A stretch of DNA of 64,000 bases from NCBI GenBank assembly GCA_030685235.1, contig MU839204.1, positions 62,001-126,000 of the forward strand. Direction: 5' to 3'. The stretch is from Copromyces sp. CBS 386.78 (taxonomy: Eukaryota; Ascomycota; Sordariomycetes; Sordariales; Sordariaceae). The position numbers and the translations under genes were made by a program. Below, piece after piece: positions 10,303-22,144 of the stretch. Position 1 is the stretch's first letter; each line of letters begins with the position of its first letter. The notes beneath the pieces were generated by a model. That model did not search any database and was not told where the DNA came from. It saw only the letters and a program-made list of their open reading frames with translations.

Positions 10303-13300
10303 TCAATCATCACCAGTGAGATCAATAAATGATGCTTCGCTCAGCCGCCATCTCCTACTGCTGCTGCTACTACTGCCTTCCCTTGCAGTCTGACGTCGCA
10401 TCTCCTCACTGGTGACCCTGTCTTCCGCCGATTCTAGGTTTAGACGTGGGAACAAGAGGCTTCTCTTCCGAGTTGCTCTGGATGACCCTATACTTGCTTC
10501 CCTAATCGTCCTGCCAACGCTGGTTGCTCGTGTACCATGTCCAGCATCATCTTCCACGGCACTCCAATCCCATTTGCTGCTCAACAGATTGCTCCTAACA
10601 CTCTCTGCTCGCTGGAACGTTCTTGGAGATGGTACTGGTGATGACCTTGGAGCTGGCGGAGATCTCTTCTCTCTGGCAAGTTCCCTTCTAGCTGATAGCG
10701 AGGGCGAAAGGGTAGCACTTGCTCTCGGTCGTATCGGCGAGGGCGACTTCTGACGGGTTAATGCTCCGATGGAGGCAAACGAGTCGTCGTTATCCGAGCC
10801 ATCTTCCTCATCGACAGCCCCGAGGTCAACCTTCGCTCTCTGAAACAAGGGAGAACGTGCCTTTGTTCGAGAGGAGGCAACAGGTGCTGAACTCCTTGGC
10901 CGGATATCCTTTATTGACGCCTGAATTGCTCGCTCGAGCTCGTCATCTTCGTCCGTCTCATCCAGATGGCTGTTCGTCTGTTGCTTCCCAGAGAACAATG
11001 ATGCGGAAGGGCCTGCGCCGAGTGATGGTTTATGATCAAAAGCCTTTGATCTACTGCTCTTCAGTGACGCAAGCATCGTTCTCTCAAACTCATCGTCGTC
11101 ATCCGACAGCGGTTCAAGCGTCTTACCCGTCGTCGAAGGCAAGACCGCGCTCTGTGTCCTGCCAAACAATCTTGATCCCGATTGCTCCCTTGTCGACGGG
11201 TATCCAAAATCCAGCATTGACTTTTGCTTGGTGGGCGTCTTGTCTTTGCCAAACGCCGGTCCCTTCCATGTCCTCTGTGAACTTGCCAACGCTGATGAGT
11301 GTGATCGCAATCTTGATGGTTCCTCTACATCGCGAATGGACCTCTGAGAAGGGTATCGTGTGGGGTCCGACGTCGTCCTTGTTGCTGGCAACCTTTCTTT
11401 CCACCGAACACTTGGCGGCGGCGGACTACTGGCAAATGGATCGGGTGAGAATGATCTGTTGTTCTCCAGCGGGGAATTTGGCAACCTCTTTCCGGTAACA
11501 GATGGACTGGACGAAATGAGAATGGGTTCCTGGTCAAAAAGGCTTGGTTTGGCTGCTGGCTGAGAAGATGTGATGTTCTTCGTGACCTTGGTGCTTGCTT
11601 GTGAACCGGCAAGTAACCAAGGGTTGCCGGCTGGAGGTCGTGATGTAGCTGCTGTCTTTTTGCTAGTAGTCCGGGAGGAAGATGCTTTTGCAGTACCTTT
11701 GCTTGCTGTGGTCGTTCGGGAGGTAGTTGTTGCTGTCTCGAAACGATCTGACGAAAGCCGAGAAAGTTGCTGACTTGACAAAGGGACATAAGTCGACCTG
11801 GGAGGTAATAAATCCAATGACAAGTAATCGCTCGTCGACTTCGCGCCAGCACCAGCAATTACCGACCCCTTTGCGACCTTGACGTACTTGTCCAATGCTC
11901 CAGCCGGCATTCCTCCCGTTTGCTTTGTTGTTCGTGCTTTTCTCGTCCCCTTGTTCGCAGCCTTCAACTCCTTTGCCCGTTGCTTCTCCTCCCAGATTTC
12001 CACTGTCAGGGGAACTCCCAGTTTAGCAACTGTTTCCGGAATCCATGCAAGGTCTGGCTTCAAGGGATCAAATGGCTTTGCACTGCTTCCACCTTGGGTG
12101 CTACTTGGCGGTTCATCTTCGGCATCAAACTCATCGTCGCTGTTGAGAGCCAGCCCACCCCGACCGAAACCCTCATTCTCCTCCTCGGGCTCGGCATCCA
12201 GATCCACCGGGACAATCTCAATCGGAACATAGGATATCCTCAGCTCAGGAGTCGCATCCGTACTAAAATGGGCTCTCCGGCTTTTGATCCCCTTGACTAG
12301 CACCGCCTCCTCCTTTTCCTTACGATTGAGATCATCAGTCTCATCATCATCATCCTCGGACCTCTGCAACAGAAACTGCACAAGCAAACTCGGCGCCAGC
12401 ACACGAATAAACTTGACAGCCCCCGTCCGATACTCCCAATCAAACGTCTCCCTCACAAACACCCTCAACCCCTCTACATCCACCTTCCGTTTTCCCGGAA
12501 ACTGCCTCCTCAGCCTCTGCACCGTCTCCGGCTTCGACACCACCGGATGGGTATAATACCTCAACACCTCCAGACTCGGGAACCCCTCCGGGATCTCCAA
12601 AGCCTTATGCCTGGTCCTGAAATAGCCACTCTCATTCGTCCTCAACTCCCTCGTCAACCGTTCCTTCCACCTCTCCAGCGCAGCCTTATCAGCCCCCCTA
12701 ATGCCACAAAGCTCTTTGCCGAAGCCCGCCCTCGCCGCCTCACACGCGACCTTGACACCACACCCGGGTACACCCTCAGGCAAGTAATCCCCTCCACTCA
12801 TCAGCGCAACCAACACCATCCCTTCCCTATCCAGCCCATTAATGCCCCCCTTACCTTGTCGTTCATCCACGCCATACACACTCACATGCGTCGGCGTTTT
12901 GCTACTCCTCGTCCCCTCGGCGCTCCAATTCCTCAACGTCCGTCGACACCCAAACATGATGGTATCCACATCCTCACTCAACACCGCGTCTACCACGCCT
13001 TCCCTCTGCAACAATGCGCACTCGGCTTCGGCTTCACCAGGCGCATCGTGGCATTGAAACCCAAACAGCCGAATCATCCGCTTGGCCATGGCGTCCGCCA
13101 CGCCGTGGCTGTTTCCATAACTGTAAGATCGCTTGTTGCGCTTGAAGGCGGGCTTGTTGGGCCCGTCGAAGACGAAAAGCGGTTGGATTGCGTGCCCCAA
13201 AAGACGGACGAGCCGGTAGAAGAGCGTGCGCACGGCTGGGTTGGAACCGCCCCGCGCGGCGAGGATTTGGAACTGCCAGATGGAGATGTCGATTGCGAGA

Positions 13301-13518
13301 CGGAGGGGGCGGCCCGTGGTTTCGAGGTGGGTGGTGGCGAGGGCGGTGAGGGAGATGCGTTGCCCGGGACCGATTTCTTTGTAGATTCTGTGATTGTGTG
13401 TGTGAGTGAGTGAGTGAGTGACATGTACGGACGGCGGTTAGGTAAGGTATGTGGGTGGCGATGGGGATGGGGATTGGGATGTTTTCACTATGTTGCTCAC
13501 TCACCCTTTGATGCCCAT
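10303..13518 (-). CDS. yen1: Yen1/GEN1-type Holliday-junction resolvase (XPG/FEN1 superfamily)
   Basis: Structure-selective nuclease of the Rad2/XPG superfamily, predicted to cut Holliday junctions late in recombination in the nucleus. Exons are 13518-13505 (MGIKG, 14 nt) and 13387-10303, 1032 residues. The XPG-N part has LAIDISIWQ (Asp38) and FVFDGP (Asp79). The XPG-I part follows directly, as in GEN1/FEN1 rather than XPG itself, with GEAEAECA (Glu123, Glu125), SEDVDTIMFG (Asp144, Asp146) and GGDYLPEGVPG (Asp205), so all metal ligands are present. From about residue 440 the tail is long, Ser/Arg-rich and disordered. It carries two ubiquitin-interacting-type motifs at about 767-783 and 817-833, a weak PIP-like QKSMLDFGY, and a C-terminal FIDLTGDD resembling a SUMO-interacting motif. 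The stop is TGA 10305-10303. It is divergent from the Arp10-like gene. Confidence 0.9.
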
Positions 13519-14104
13519 TTTGGTGGGATTTTTTCGTGATTTGAATTCGCCAATTAGGTCAAAAATTGCAGAGCCAAAAGCCTCAGGCCATGGTGTGAAA
13601 GCAAGTAATGAGGGGGTTCGCGGCCTCTCCTCACCAAGAAAGGTTCACGGATGAAGAAGAAGATGCAAACAAAGTCAAACAAGAGGAAGGACCGTGAATT
13701 GTTGACGACATATCCCTTTCTGGACGCAAAATGTGGGGCGCAGACGTTGGCTCGACTACCAGCGGCAGGGACCCGCTTGTGATGTGGTGTCAGCTGCTTA
13801 ACAATGGATCTACTAAAGTGGCGTCAATTTAATGCAGAAACTGGGTACATCTGTTAGCATCCAAACAAGCGTCAACAGGCAGCTGCCCAGTCAGGCCCCA
13901 ATTGACCTTCAACTTCACTGAAGCGTTTGTAGGTATGGCACATCACGTCCAGTCCACCATCCAATTCAGGTCATCCATCACCGATTTCCTGAACCCACCC
14001 GAGCCCCCAAAGCTCCAATTGACGCGAAAACGACCGTTATCATGATCTGATTACACCAATTGATTCTTTTTTTCCTCTTTCAATCAACGCCAAACGCCAA
14101 TAAA
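13519..14104. other. Divergent promoter region between yen1 and the arp10-like gene
   Basis: A 586-bp space between two start codons pointing away from each other, so it holds both promoters. I recognise no specific operator; a pyrimidine-rich stretch precedes the plus-strand ATG. Confidence 0.6.
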
Positions 14105-15228
14105 ATGTCAACCTCCCTTCCCCACCGAAGCGTCGCCAACATCCGACCGTCCACTGCTGCTCCCTCCTCCCGCAGTGGTGGTGGTGGCAGCAGCCACCGT
14201 GAGCGTGAGAGCTCCAGCCACCGAGACCGCGGAGATCGTGACCGTGACCGTGACCGTGACCGTGACCGCAGCGAGAGAGGTGACCGTGACCATCACTCCG
14301 GCACATCAACGCCCACGCGTCCAATTCCTACTTTCAACACACCATCTAGCTTGCGAGCAGAGGAGGAGCTCGTCGTCATTGATTTCGGCACGCGGAAGGT
14401 CCAGGTGGGCTTTGCTGGGGACTCGGCGCCTAGGGGTGTGGTGTGGTTCGGTCCGGAGCAGCAGCGGAGGATTGGCGATTTCAGGGACTGGCAGGCGGAT
14501 TACCGGCAAGATTGGAGGTCGAAAGCCGCGGGAGGTAATTGGGGGAGGGATTATGAGCTGTGGAGGCCGGATGTGAGGGGCTTGGAATTGGGCCAGGTGG
14601 GGGATAAGGTTGAGAAGGCTGTGAGGGAGGCTTATACCAAGTAGGTTCTGATCTCTCATGAAGCATTGCCGAGGAGATGTACTGACACTTTTTGCAGATA
14701 CATGCTCATTGACTCTCGCCCACGGAGGATGGTATGCGTCGTACCAACAGGTCTTCCCATTCCCCTTCTATCAGCAGCTTTGGACAGCCTCTTTCACCGC
14801 TTCCAACCACCAACAGTCTCGCTGCTATCATCACCAGTCGCTGTGGCCGTGGCCGCTGGTGTACGCTCAGCGCTTGTCGTCGATCTCGGCTGGAACGAGA
14901 CGATAGTCACCAGCGTCTATGAGTACCGTGAAGTGGCATCTAAGAGAACAGTCAGAGGAGGAAGGAAGTTGACGGAAGAGACTCACCGTTTCCTAGCCAA
15001 AGAATTGGGCCATGTCCAACAAGATAACAACAACAACAACAAAGACGACAAGCAAGAATATGTCTTATCCTTCGAAGAGTGCCATGACATTACAAACCGG
15101 CTAGTCTGGTGCAAGCCCTTCAAGGCAGAGAAGACTCCCAAGTCCTCACCTCCACAACCGGCTCCACCAGAAGGGGAAGGGCTGGCTACCGTTGAAGAAA
15201 GCGACGAGGACGAACCGACGACGACCAC

Positions 15229-15261
<33 letters not shown>

Positions 15262-16156
15262 GGGCGAGAAACCACTACCTCCGCCACCAAAGACCACCAC
15301 CATCACCCTTCGCTCCGGCCGATCCCCAGCCTCCCTCGAGCTAACCTTCGACCAACTCTCCCAGCCCTGCGAAAACACCTTCTTCGACTCGCAATACTCG
15401 CTCTCCAGTTTCGACGACCACGAAACGCCCGTGCACTTCCTAGTCTACCGCACACTCCTCCAGCTCCCTCTCGATGTGCGAGCGCTCTGCATGTCCCGAA
15501 TCATCTTCACAGGCGGGTGTACCACGGTGCTAGGTCTGCGCAAACGGATCTTTGACGAAGTTTCCCACATTTTCCAGGAGAGGGGGTGGGACCCCGTCTA
15601 CGGAAAGGCCAAGGAGCAATTACGGACGAACGCGAAACTGAAGAAGAGGAACGGCAGGCTTACAACACAAGCAACAAACAACAACAATAACAACACTTGG
15701 GTCACGCCCGGGGGTGTGTCCCCACCCACTACCACCACCACTACCAGTGGAGCCTCGGTCGAAGGAACAGCACCAGGGGCCTCTGGACAAGAAGAAGACG
15801 GCATCTGGCACGACGCCGCCAACTCTCTCCCCGAAATCGACCCGATCGAGGCCCAACTAGCTCGCGCCAACGCCTCTTCTAGTAGTTCGCGCAAACCTTT
15901 GCATGGCCAACTACGAGCTATCGAGTCCCTCGGTCCGTGGGCAGGCGGCAGTTTGATCACCCACCTCAAGGTACCCAGTGTCTCGACCATCGACAAAGAC
16001 CAGTGGACGCAGCACGGCGTCACGGGGGCAACGGTTCGACAAGCCGATGTGGAGGCTAAGACGCAGCAGAGGCTGAGCTGGAACGCGATGAATAGGGGTG
16101 GTGGTGGAAGGGAGGGGAAGGAGCCGTGGACTTTGGGGGGTTGGGGGGCTGCTTGA
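14105..16156 (+). CDS. ro-7: Divergent actin-related protein, probable dynactin Arp10/Arp11 (RO-7-like)
   Basis: Actin-fold protein, most likely the pointed-end Arp10/Arp11 subunit of dynactin, which acts with dynein in nuclear movement (RO-7 in Neurospora). Exons are 14105-14640 and 14698-16156 (donor GTAGGT, acceptor TTGCAG), 664 residues. The N-terminus is low complexity with Arg-Asp repeats from a CCGTGA-type hexamer. The actin fold starts at about residue 97 with VVIDFGTRKVQVGFAGD. Later come VCVVPTGLP, the second phosphate loop SALVVDLGWNETIVTSVYEY, the IIFTGGCTTVLGLRKRIFDE segment and the C-terminal SLGPWAGGSLITHLKVPSV. Acidic, poly-Ala and Asn/Thr-rich inserts make it much longer than actin. 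The first in-frame ATG is at 14060, but the one at 14105 has better context. Family is clear; the Arp10 assignment is my inference from the divergent phosphate loops and C-terminal motif. Confidence 0.78.
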
Positions 16157-19100
16157 GCTACGTATTTCACCGCTTGCCTTATCTGGCTGGCTGGCTACAG
16201 TACCGTGGTGACTGTGACGTCGACGAAGTATCCGTCTGTCAAGGACGGGAGGGGATGTACATTCGATACATTTGTGGGGACTCATGGTTCTGCAAAGCAA
16301 CTGAAGCAAAAGAAGCTCACCGCCTGCCTGACTCGGCTTACTTAGGCTGTGGTGACGATGTGTTTTGTGTCTGTGTCTGTGTCTGGGGAGGAGGTACCTA
16401 CCTTAGGTACCTACCTTACCTATCTTGGGTACGGTTCGTTTCAGTTATCCTCCCGGAACTACTGCAAAGGGAAGGCGGTGAGAGAACCTGGGTGGGTGAC
16501 GGAGCAACAGAATGGAAGGGACCTTGACGACCTGCCCCTTGCCCTCCCGTCGGTCTGTTTGCTACGGTACCCCCTGAGTGGAGTGGGAAGATAACTGAAA
16601 CTTTGAAACGAGATGGAAAAGGATAAGGTATTATCATTCAGGTTCGGTTGTCAGGGCAGCGAGGTCACACAGTCACGCAGTCACGCAGAGAAACAAAAGT
16701 CTCGTACACTAAGCATCATATCCACTTGCTGTTATCCTTGCCTTCGCTTGGCACTTCCTTCAAATACCTTGGCTGTTGCTGTTTACTCTCACCTTGCTCT
16801 GCTCTGCCTTGTCAGGTTTCAGGGTCCGATTTCGGGGTGTCGTGTGTGTGTGTGTGTGTTCCTTTGTTTGTGTGTGGTGGATCTCGCAGGTTGCTGGGCC
16901 AGTTCCGTTGCTTGGGGAATATGGGCTGGCTCCTTCTTGTCAGGTTGTTCTGCTGGCAGGATGGGAGATGGCGTGGAGTAAACCGAACACATAGGTCACG
17001 TCTGAGACATGACGCCTTTGGGATGGTGGTCTTGCACGCATTTATCTGTCTTTTTATCTCGTTGGACCCAAGGTCTTTTCTTCCATACACCATGTGCTCG
17101 TCTCAACATTACGCGAGGCGTTGTTCACGTGGTGGACAGGACGGAGAGGTTCTCGGGTTCTTGCTAGATTGAAGTATCATCTCCACCTGGTACTATCGAA
17201 TGGCAGTTCCCATCATGGTTCCCGGGACCGAACACTCGGAAAAAGCCGACCGAGTTCCTGAAGCAACCGACTTCGGCCTGCAAACAAATACAAATGACGT
17301 CGTTGCCCTCTTCTGCTCCTGCCTCTTTTTCTCTACCTCGGTGGCTCCCCTTATCAGCTTTGCGCCTTCCAGAACGTGGTTCCTGTCTATTGTTACTCCA
17401 CCCTGTACCATTGTTGTGTCCTTCATCCCATGTGGCAGCCACGAAAAGCAGTTGAGAAAGACGGCAAGTGCTCCACTTAAACAGGTGGTTGAAACACGGG
17501 CTGCATATGGACAGCTGAATAAGTCCAACCCTCATTTCCCGATGGGGCAGAATGGGAAGTCACGATCGTGACTTTGGTGGCTCCGTTTTCTGCCGGGCAG
17601 AAACTGAGCACCGAGTTCGGGTCCTGCCCATATTGGTTTTTCTTCCCTGGCTCCTTCCTTCGTTTCGTTTTTTCCTCCTTCCACACAAATTTTTACCAAG
17701 CGTTCTGCGGCGAAGGATCTTTTTCTTCTCCAGGAAGCAACCATCGTTTTGACCATCGCGTCCATCACACTTTCCAACACTGCACACGAACAACAACACC
17801 ACACATCTACAAGGCAGAGTTATTCGACACTCTTAACCAGCATTCATCGTTCTTTCCACTTGTGGACTGGATCTTGACGGCCACCCTCATACTTACCGCG
17901 AGAAGCTTTACGGAGCATTCTTACCAACCAACCTTCAGTCACGGTCCACGGGCAACAACAACCCCTCACGACTCGCGACCAACCACACTTTCTCTGCCTT
18001 CTTCCCTTCAAGCTCGTCCATCGAGTTTGTAGTACTTCTACCTCCATCTTCTTCTCCTCTCTCTTTTGATCTGTAGACGTTCTTCCATCGTCGATCTTTT
18101 CTCATCACTCCGACACTACTCACCAACATTACCGGTCGCCTCCAAACCACCGAGGCTTCAGCAAGATCACTACATCTTCGCTGAAAACAACAAACATCAA
18201 GCCCGAACCACCTCTTCACCCTAACCAACTTCTGTTGACCGGAATTTTGCTTTTTGGTCTCTATCCAAAGCTATCTTCCTCCCGTCTTTTCATCGTACCG
18301 TCGGTCGACCTCATCCTCTCCGGCGTCCCCATCGTTGAGCCTGTGTCGATCCGTCGTCATCGGTAACCACTCAAGCCAACCTTACTTAGCGTTTGGGTGT
18401 GAGGTAAGTCATTTTCAGGTTCAGTTGTCCTCTTCAAACATTCCACTTGCTTTTATCACACGTGGGGTACTTGAAACACCAACGACAACAATATCATCAC
18501 CAAGTGCAAGTGTACAGCTGGTATCATCCCATTTATTGCTTTCCATCATCTTGGTTTTGCCATCAGGCAGGCAACAGACGCACAGACACCAAAGAACATT
18601 GCTACACTTACAAGAAAAGGGGGAGTGGGTACTTGGGACACTTCACTCCCAGGATCTTTAGGCACCAAACACCACAGGCACAAGTTACAGAGGGAGGAGC
18701 CAGGTTTGGCAGAACCAGGTTGCACTCCAAGGTCGGGTTGGCGAGGAGCGTGGCAGCACTTCAGTGGGCATAACATATCTAGGCACATACACAAACGTGG
18801 TGGTGGTGGTATCAACGGACTTCTTTATCTGGGTTGGCACCCAAAAGAGATGGAGATCTTTAACAAACGACCTGTTCACCATCCCCGACACATTCGCAAG
18901 TTCCTCTATGTTCTTTGGGAGCTTCAAGTGAACAGTCGACCTCTCCCACCCTACATGGTTCTGGCAGCAAAGCACCTCCTCCGCACCACCAAGCTTTGCA
19001 ACTATGTCACCATTGTGGTCGAGTCAAGCGAGTCCTTCAGGCCGCTCGACACATATCTCGACTCATGTCCCGTCTTCCTCTTCTCACAGTTGAAGACCCA

Positions 19101-19272
19101 ACATCTAACAGAAGGTCCTAGCGTTCGCATACCCACTCTACCAGTTCCGGCTCTTGTCCTGCCGTATCTGCCAACTGGCGACGAAGAAGGTCTTCTCTAT
19201 CCAACACTGTTCAGCTGGCATTGTGCCGTTCGACACCGCACATACCACGTGTTTGCGTTCATCACAGTCAAC
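16157..19272. other. 3.1-kb space: arp10-like downstream region and long 5' leader of the next gene
   Basis: No domain-bearing gene is visible. 16350-16430 holds TGTGTC and TACCTACCTTAGG repeats, and 16848-16865 a GT run. From about 17640 the plus strand becomes pyrimidine-rich (17640-18350), as in a transcription start and leader. A strong donor GTAAGT at 18404 and an acceptor ATCACAG ending at 19267, six bases before the ATG at 19273, suggest an 864-nt leader intron. Several upstream ATGs are present. The open frame that begins at 18625 runs in phase into the ATG at 19273, but its upstream part resembles no protein I know. Confidence 0.5.
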
Positions 19273-22144
19273 ATGTCTGCCCGCAGATATACAATCGAGG
19301 AGCTGAAGGAGCTCCACCAGCCGTCTATCGGCAGTGCTAGTCTCAAGTTCTCCGGCAACCCCGAAGTCGGTAAGTACACTCCTCATTCCTATGGCAGCGC
19401 AAACTCCAGACTAACAAGGTGGCACTTTAGGCAACCTCATCCGAGGTTCGGGCAGCGAGTCTTCCGATAACAAACCCCATCCGATCTACAAGCAGAGACA
19501 CTGGGACGAGTCTTCAGTGGCTTCCGAGGAAGTCTTATTCAAGGGCAACGCCAGCCGTCGCGCTCACCGTGAGGCCACTCGCGATCTTCACCGCGACAAG
19601 ATCAATCATACCGTCCGAGAGCCAAAGCGTGAAGCCGGTCACGGTCACATTGCCACTCAGTTTGTGGAGGATCCCAAGGCTTCAAACGACGGCGCCTGGG
19701 TGTACCGTGGTCGCAGCGACTCGGACGCTGCTTCAGCTGAACCCATCTCAGCTCCTGGAGGAAAAGTGACCCAGGCTAACGAAGGTTTCAAGCGGTTCTA
19801 CAAAGCCGTTGTGTCACCTACCCACGTTCGGGTCACTGCCGGAGGACGTATTGTTCCCAACACTCGCGGTCCGCCCTCGCCGACTGCCAAGCGCTCAAAG
19901 GAAAGCGGTCTCAACGAGAACCAGTGCCTCTCCGACAAAACAGCACAGTCCAAGCCGTCGCTGGGCCAGATGCCCTTCACTCAACCTTTCCCAGTCATTG
20001 CGCCATACTTCCCCGGCTGCCCTCCTGGCTTCCAAGCTCTTCCCGCTGGCATGCCCTTCATGCCCATGCCCTACGGTCAACTTCCTCCCGGATTCCAGTT
20101 CATGCCTCAGGCTTTCAACTCTGCCGGTATGGCCCAGATGCCTCAGAATAACATGGCAAACAACAAGGACGTCAACGGCGCACACCCTGCAGGTTTGCAG
20201 GCTCAGACTGCTACCGCGGGTGACAAGAACGACAAGGTGAAGATCACTCCTCCCGAGTTCTTTGATCCGAGCAAGCCTTTCATGTTCAACGGCCAATACT
20301 TCATGCCCACTCCACCTGGTGCAACGGCCAACCACATGACTGTACCCTCAATGGTTGGTGTTCCTTCCGGCGTGACGGGTTTGACTGGACATATGATGCA
20401 ACAATTTCCCGGCAGACCTGGTGGCGTCATGGGCGCCTTCTCCATGTCCAACCAGGGAGTCCAAGGCTCAACCGGTGCTCCCGGCATGAACCACCAAGGC
20501 TTCTCGATTGCCAACTACAAGCCGCCCCCGATTCCCCCGGTCATTTCCTCTATCAAGCCGAGCGATATCACCAAGAAGCAGATTGCCGGCTTCAAGCAGT
20601 CCCTCAAGTACCATGAGGATCAGCTTCAGTACAACCGTCACCAGATTGACGAGAAGGAAATGGAGGCAGCCATCCAAAACTATCGCGCTCTCATCCAACG
20701 CTTTGAGGTCAAGCTCAAGACCGAGCTCGAGTATGAGCAGTCGATTCTTGGCCAAACCGAGCTCAAGGACAATGCCACTACCGGATCTCAAACCCCGAAG
20801 GCTTCCAAGGTTGACAGCAAGCCTGCTGCTGCTGCTGATAACAGGAACTTCTCTCGGCCCATGTCATCTCTGACCGAGAGCCATTTGAACGCCAAGTTCA
20901 ACAACAATGCTCCAAGCGAATCCACCGAGGATGAGGATTCTCAGTCGGACACGACCCATCGCAAGGATTATGGCGAGATTCGGATGAAGTTCGATCCCGA
21001 GGACTCCATGACTTTTGAGGAGTTCCAGAAGATGACTGCGAATCTGCCTCCTGCGGCCGCCATGGCTCCCTCTTTTTATCCTGGCCGCTTTCGTTCGCTC
21101 TCTGAGCTAGAGAGGGCTAGGATGGAATCTGACAGACGGCTGTGTGGCATGCCCGTTGAGGATCCGATTCCACCCCCTCCAATTGACTATGTGGAAGGGT
21201 CTCAGTCTCATTTTCTCGGCATTCCCAGCCGCGAAAATCTGAGCTACTCAGGCAACAAATCAAGCACAACCGGCTCCAACTACGGTGTTCCTTATCTCCT
21301 TGGAACCCTTCCCAAGAACGTTGATCCTCGCAGTGCTACCTCTGAGGATTATGTGTACAGCAGACCCTTGACCCAGGATGAGATGCGTGCTCGCTGGCTT
21401 TTCCAGAACGACGCTCCCAAAGACATCAGCAAGGGCCTTCCCAGATACGACGGCAAGCACTTTTACCCTGCTGCTTCCTCATCGGTTGCCGAGTCTGCTG
21501 TCCCCGACAGCCCTCAGATGCGTTCTCCTCGTTCTGGCGGTACTGCTCGGCCCGACGAGTACCGTCTCACCCGCTCAGACCCTTTCAGACCCTGCACCCC
21601 GTTCCACAGGGGTGAGTCTGCTTCGCTCTCGGATGACGAGGACGACTATGATACCAAGGGCTACGATTCCAGGATCTACAGTCAGTCGGACAACATCCAG
21701 CCTCATATGGAGGGATTCCACTCCCGTGAGCCGACTGCTACCTACGAGTCTCGCGAGAGCAGCCTCGATGCCCATTCGATGGCTCTCCAGGATCGTCAGG
21801 CCGAGAATGTGTCTGGCAGCGCCAAGCTCTGGCCAGACATGCTGAAGAAGAGTGGTACCAGCAGTGCCTTGTCTTCGGCTACCGCTACCGGTTGGCTGCC
21901 TCAGTATCAGACTTCCACGATGATGTCTTTCCCTCCCAGCAACGATCGTTCGCACAGAGTTGTTCCTTCGCCGGACAACGACTGCAGCGACGGAGGCGCG
22001 ATGCTCACTCCCGCTCCTGAGAAGCGTGGAGAGAACCGTCCCCTCCAGCATGTCAGCTCTCTGGACGATCAGTTCAAGAATGTCACCATCGAGGCGTCTG
22101 ACCGTCGCAACGTGAACAAGATTCCCGCTCCCTTCAATCTCTAA
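19273..22144 (+). CDS. Large Pro/Met-rich coiled-coil protein with N-terminal Caf20-like motif, unknown function
   Basis: A 936-residue protein that I do not recognise as a named family. Exons are 19273-19369 and 19431-22144 (donor GTAAGT, acceptor CTTTAG). The extreme N-terminus reads MSARRYTIEELKELHQPS, close to the YxxxxL-hydrophobic eIF4E-binding motif at the start of yeast Caf20, although the last position is Lys here. Residues about 214-266 are Pro/Met/Gly-rich (PPGFQALPAGMPFMPMPYGQ). A predicted coiled coil spans about 411-478 (KKQIAGFKQSLKYHEDQLQY onward), and the C-terminal half is disordered, Ser- and acid-rich. There is no signal peptide or membrane segment. The ATG at 19273 lies just after a probable leader-intron acceptor. 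The long, uATG-containing leader suggests translational control. Motif and composition would suit an mRNA-binding or translation-repressor protein, but this is inference. Confidence 0.82.

Noticed and set aside
16154..16346. In-frame open stretch of about 60 codons behind the arp10-like stop
   Set aside because: Same reasoning: expected by chance among about 16 genes and ends in repeats.
16486..16506. Sequence resembling the internal GGGTGGGTGAC part of 5S rRNA
   Set aside because: The match stops after about 11 bases and no other 5S segment is found nearby.
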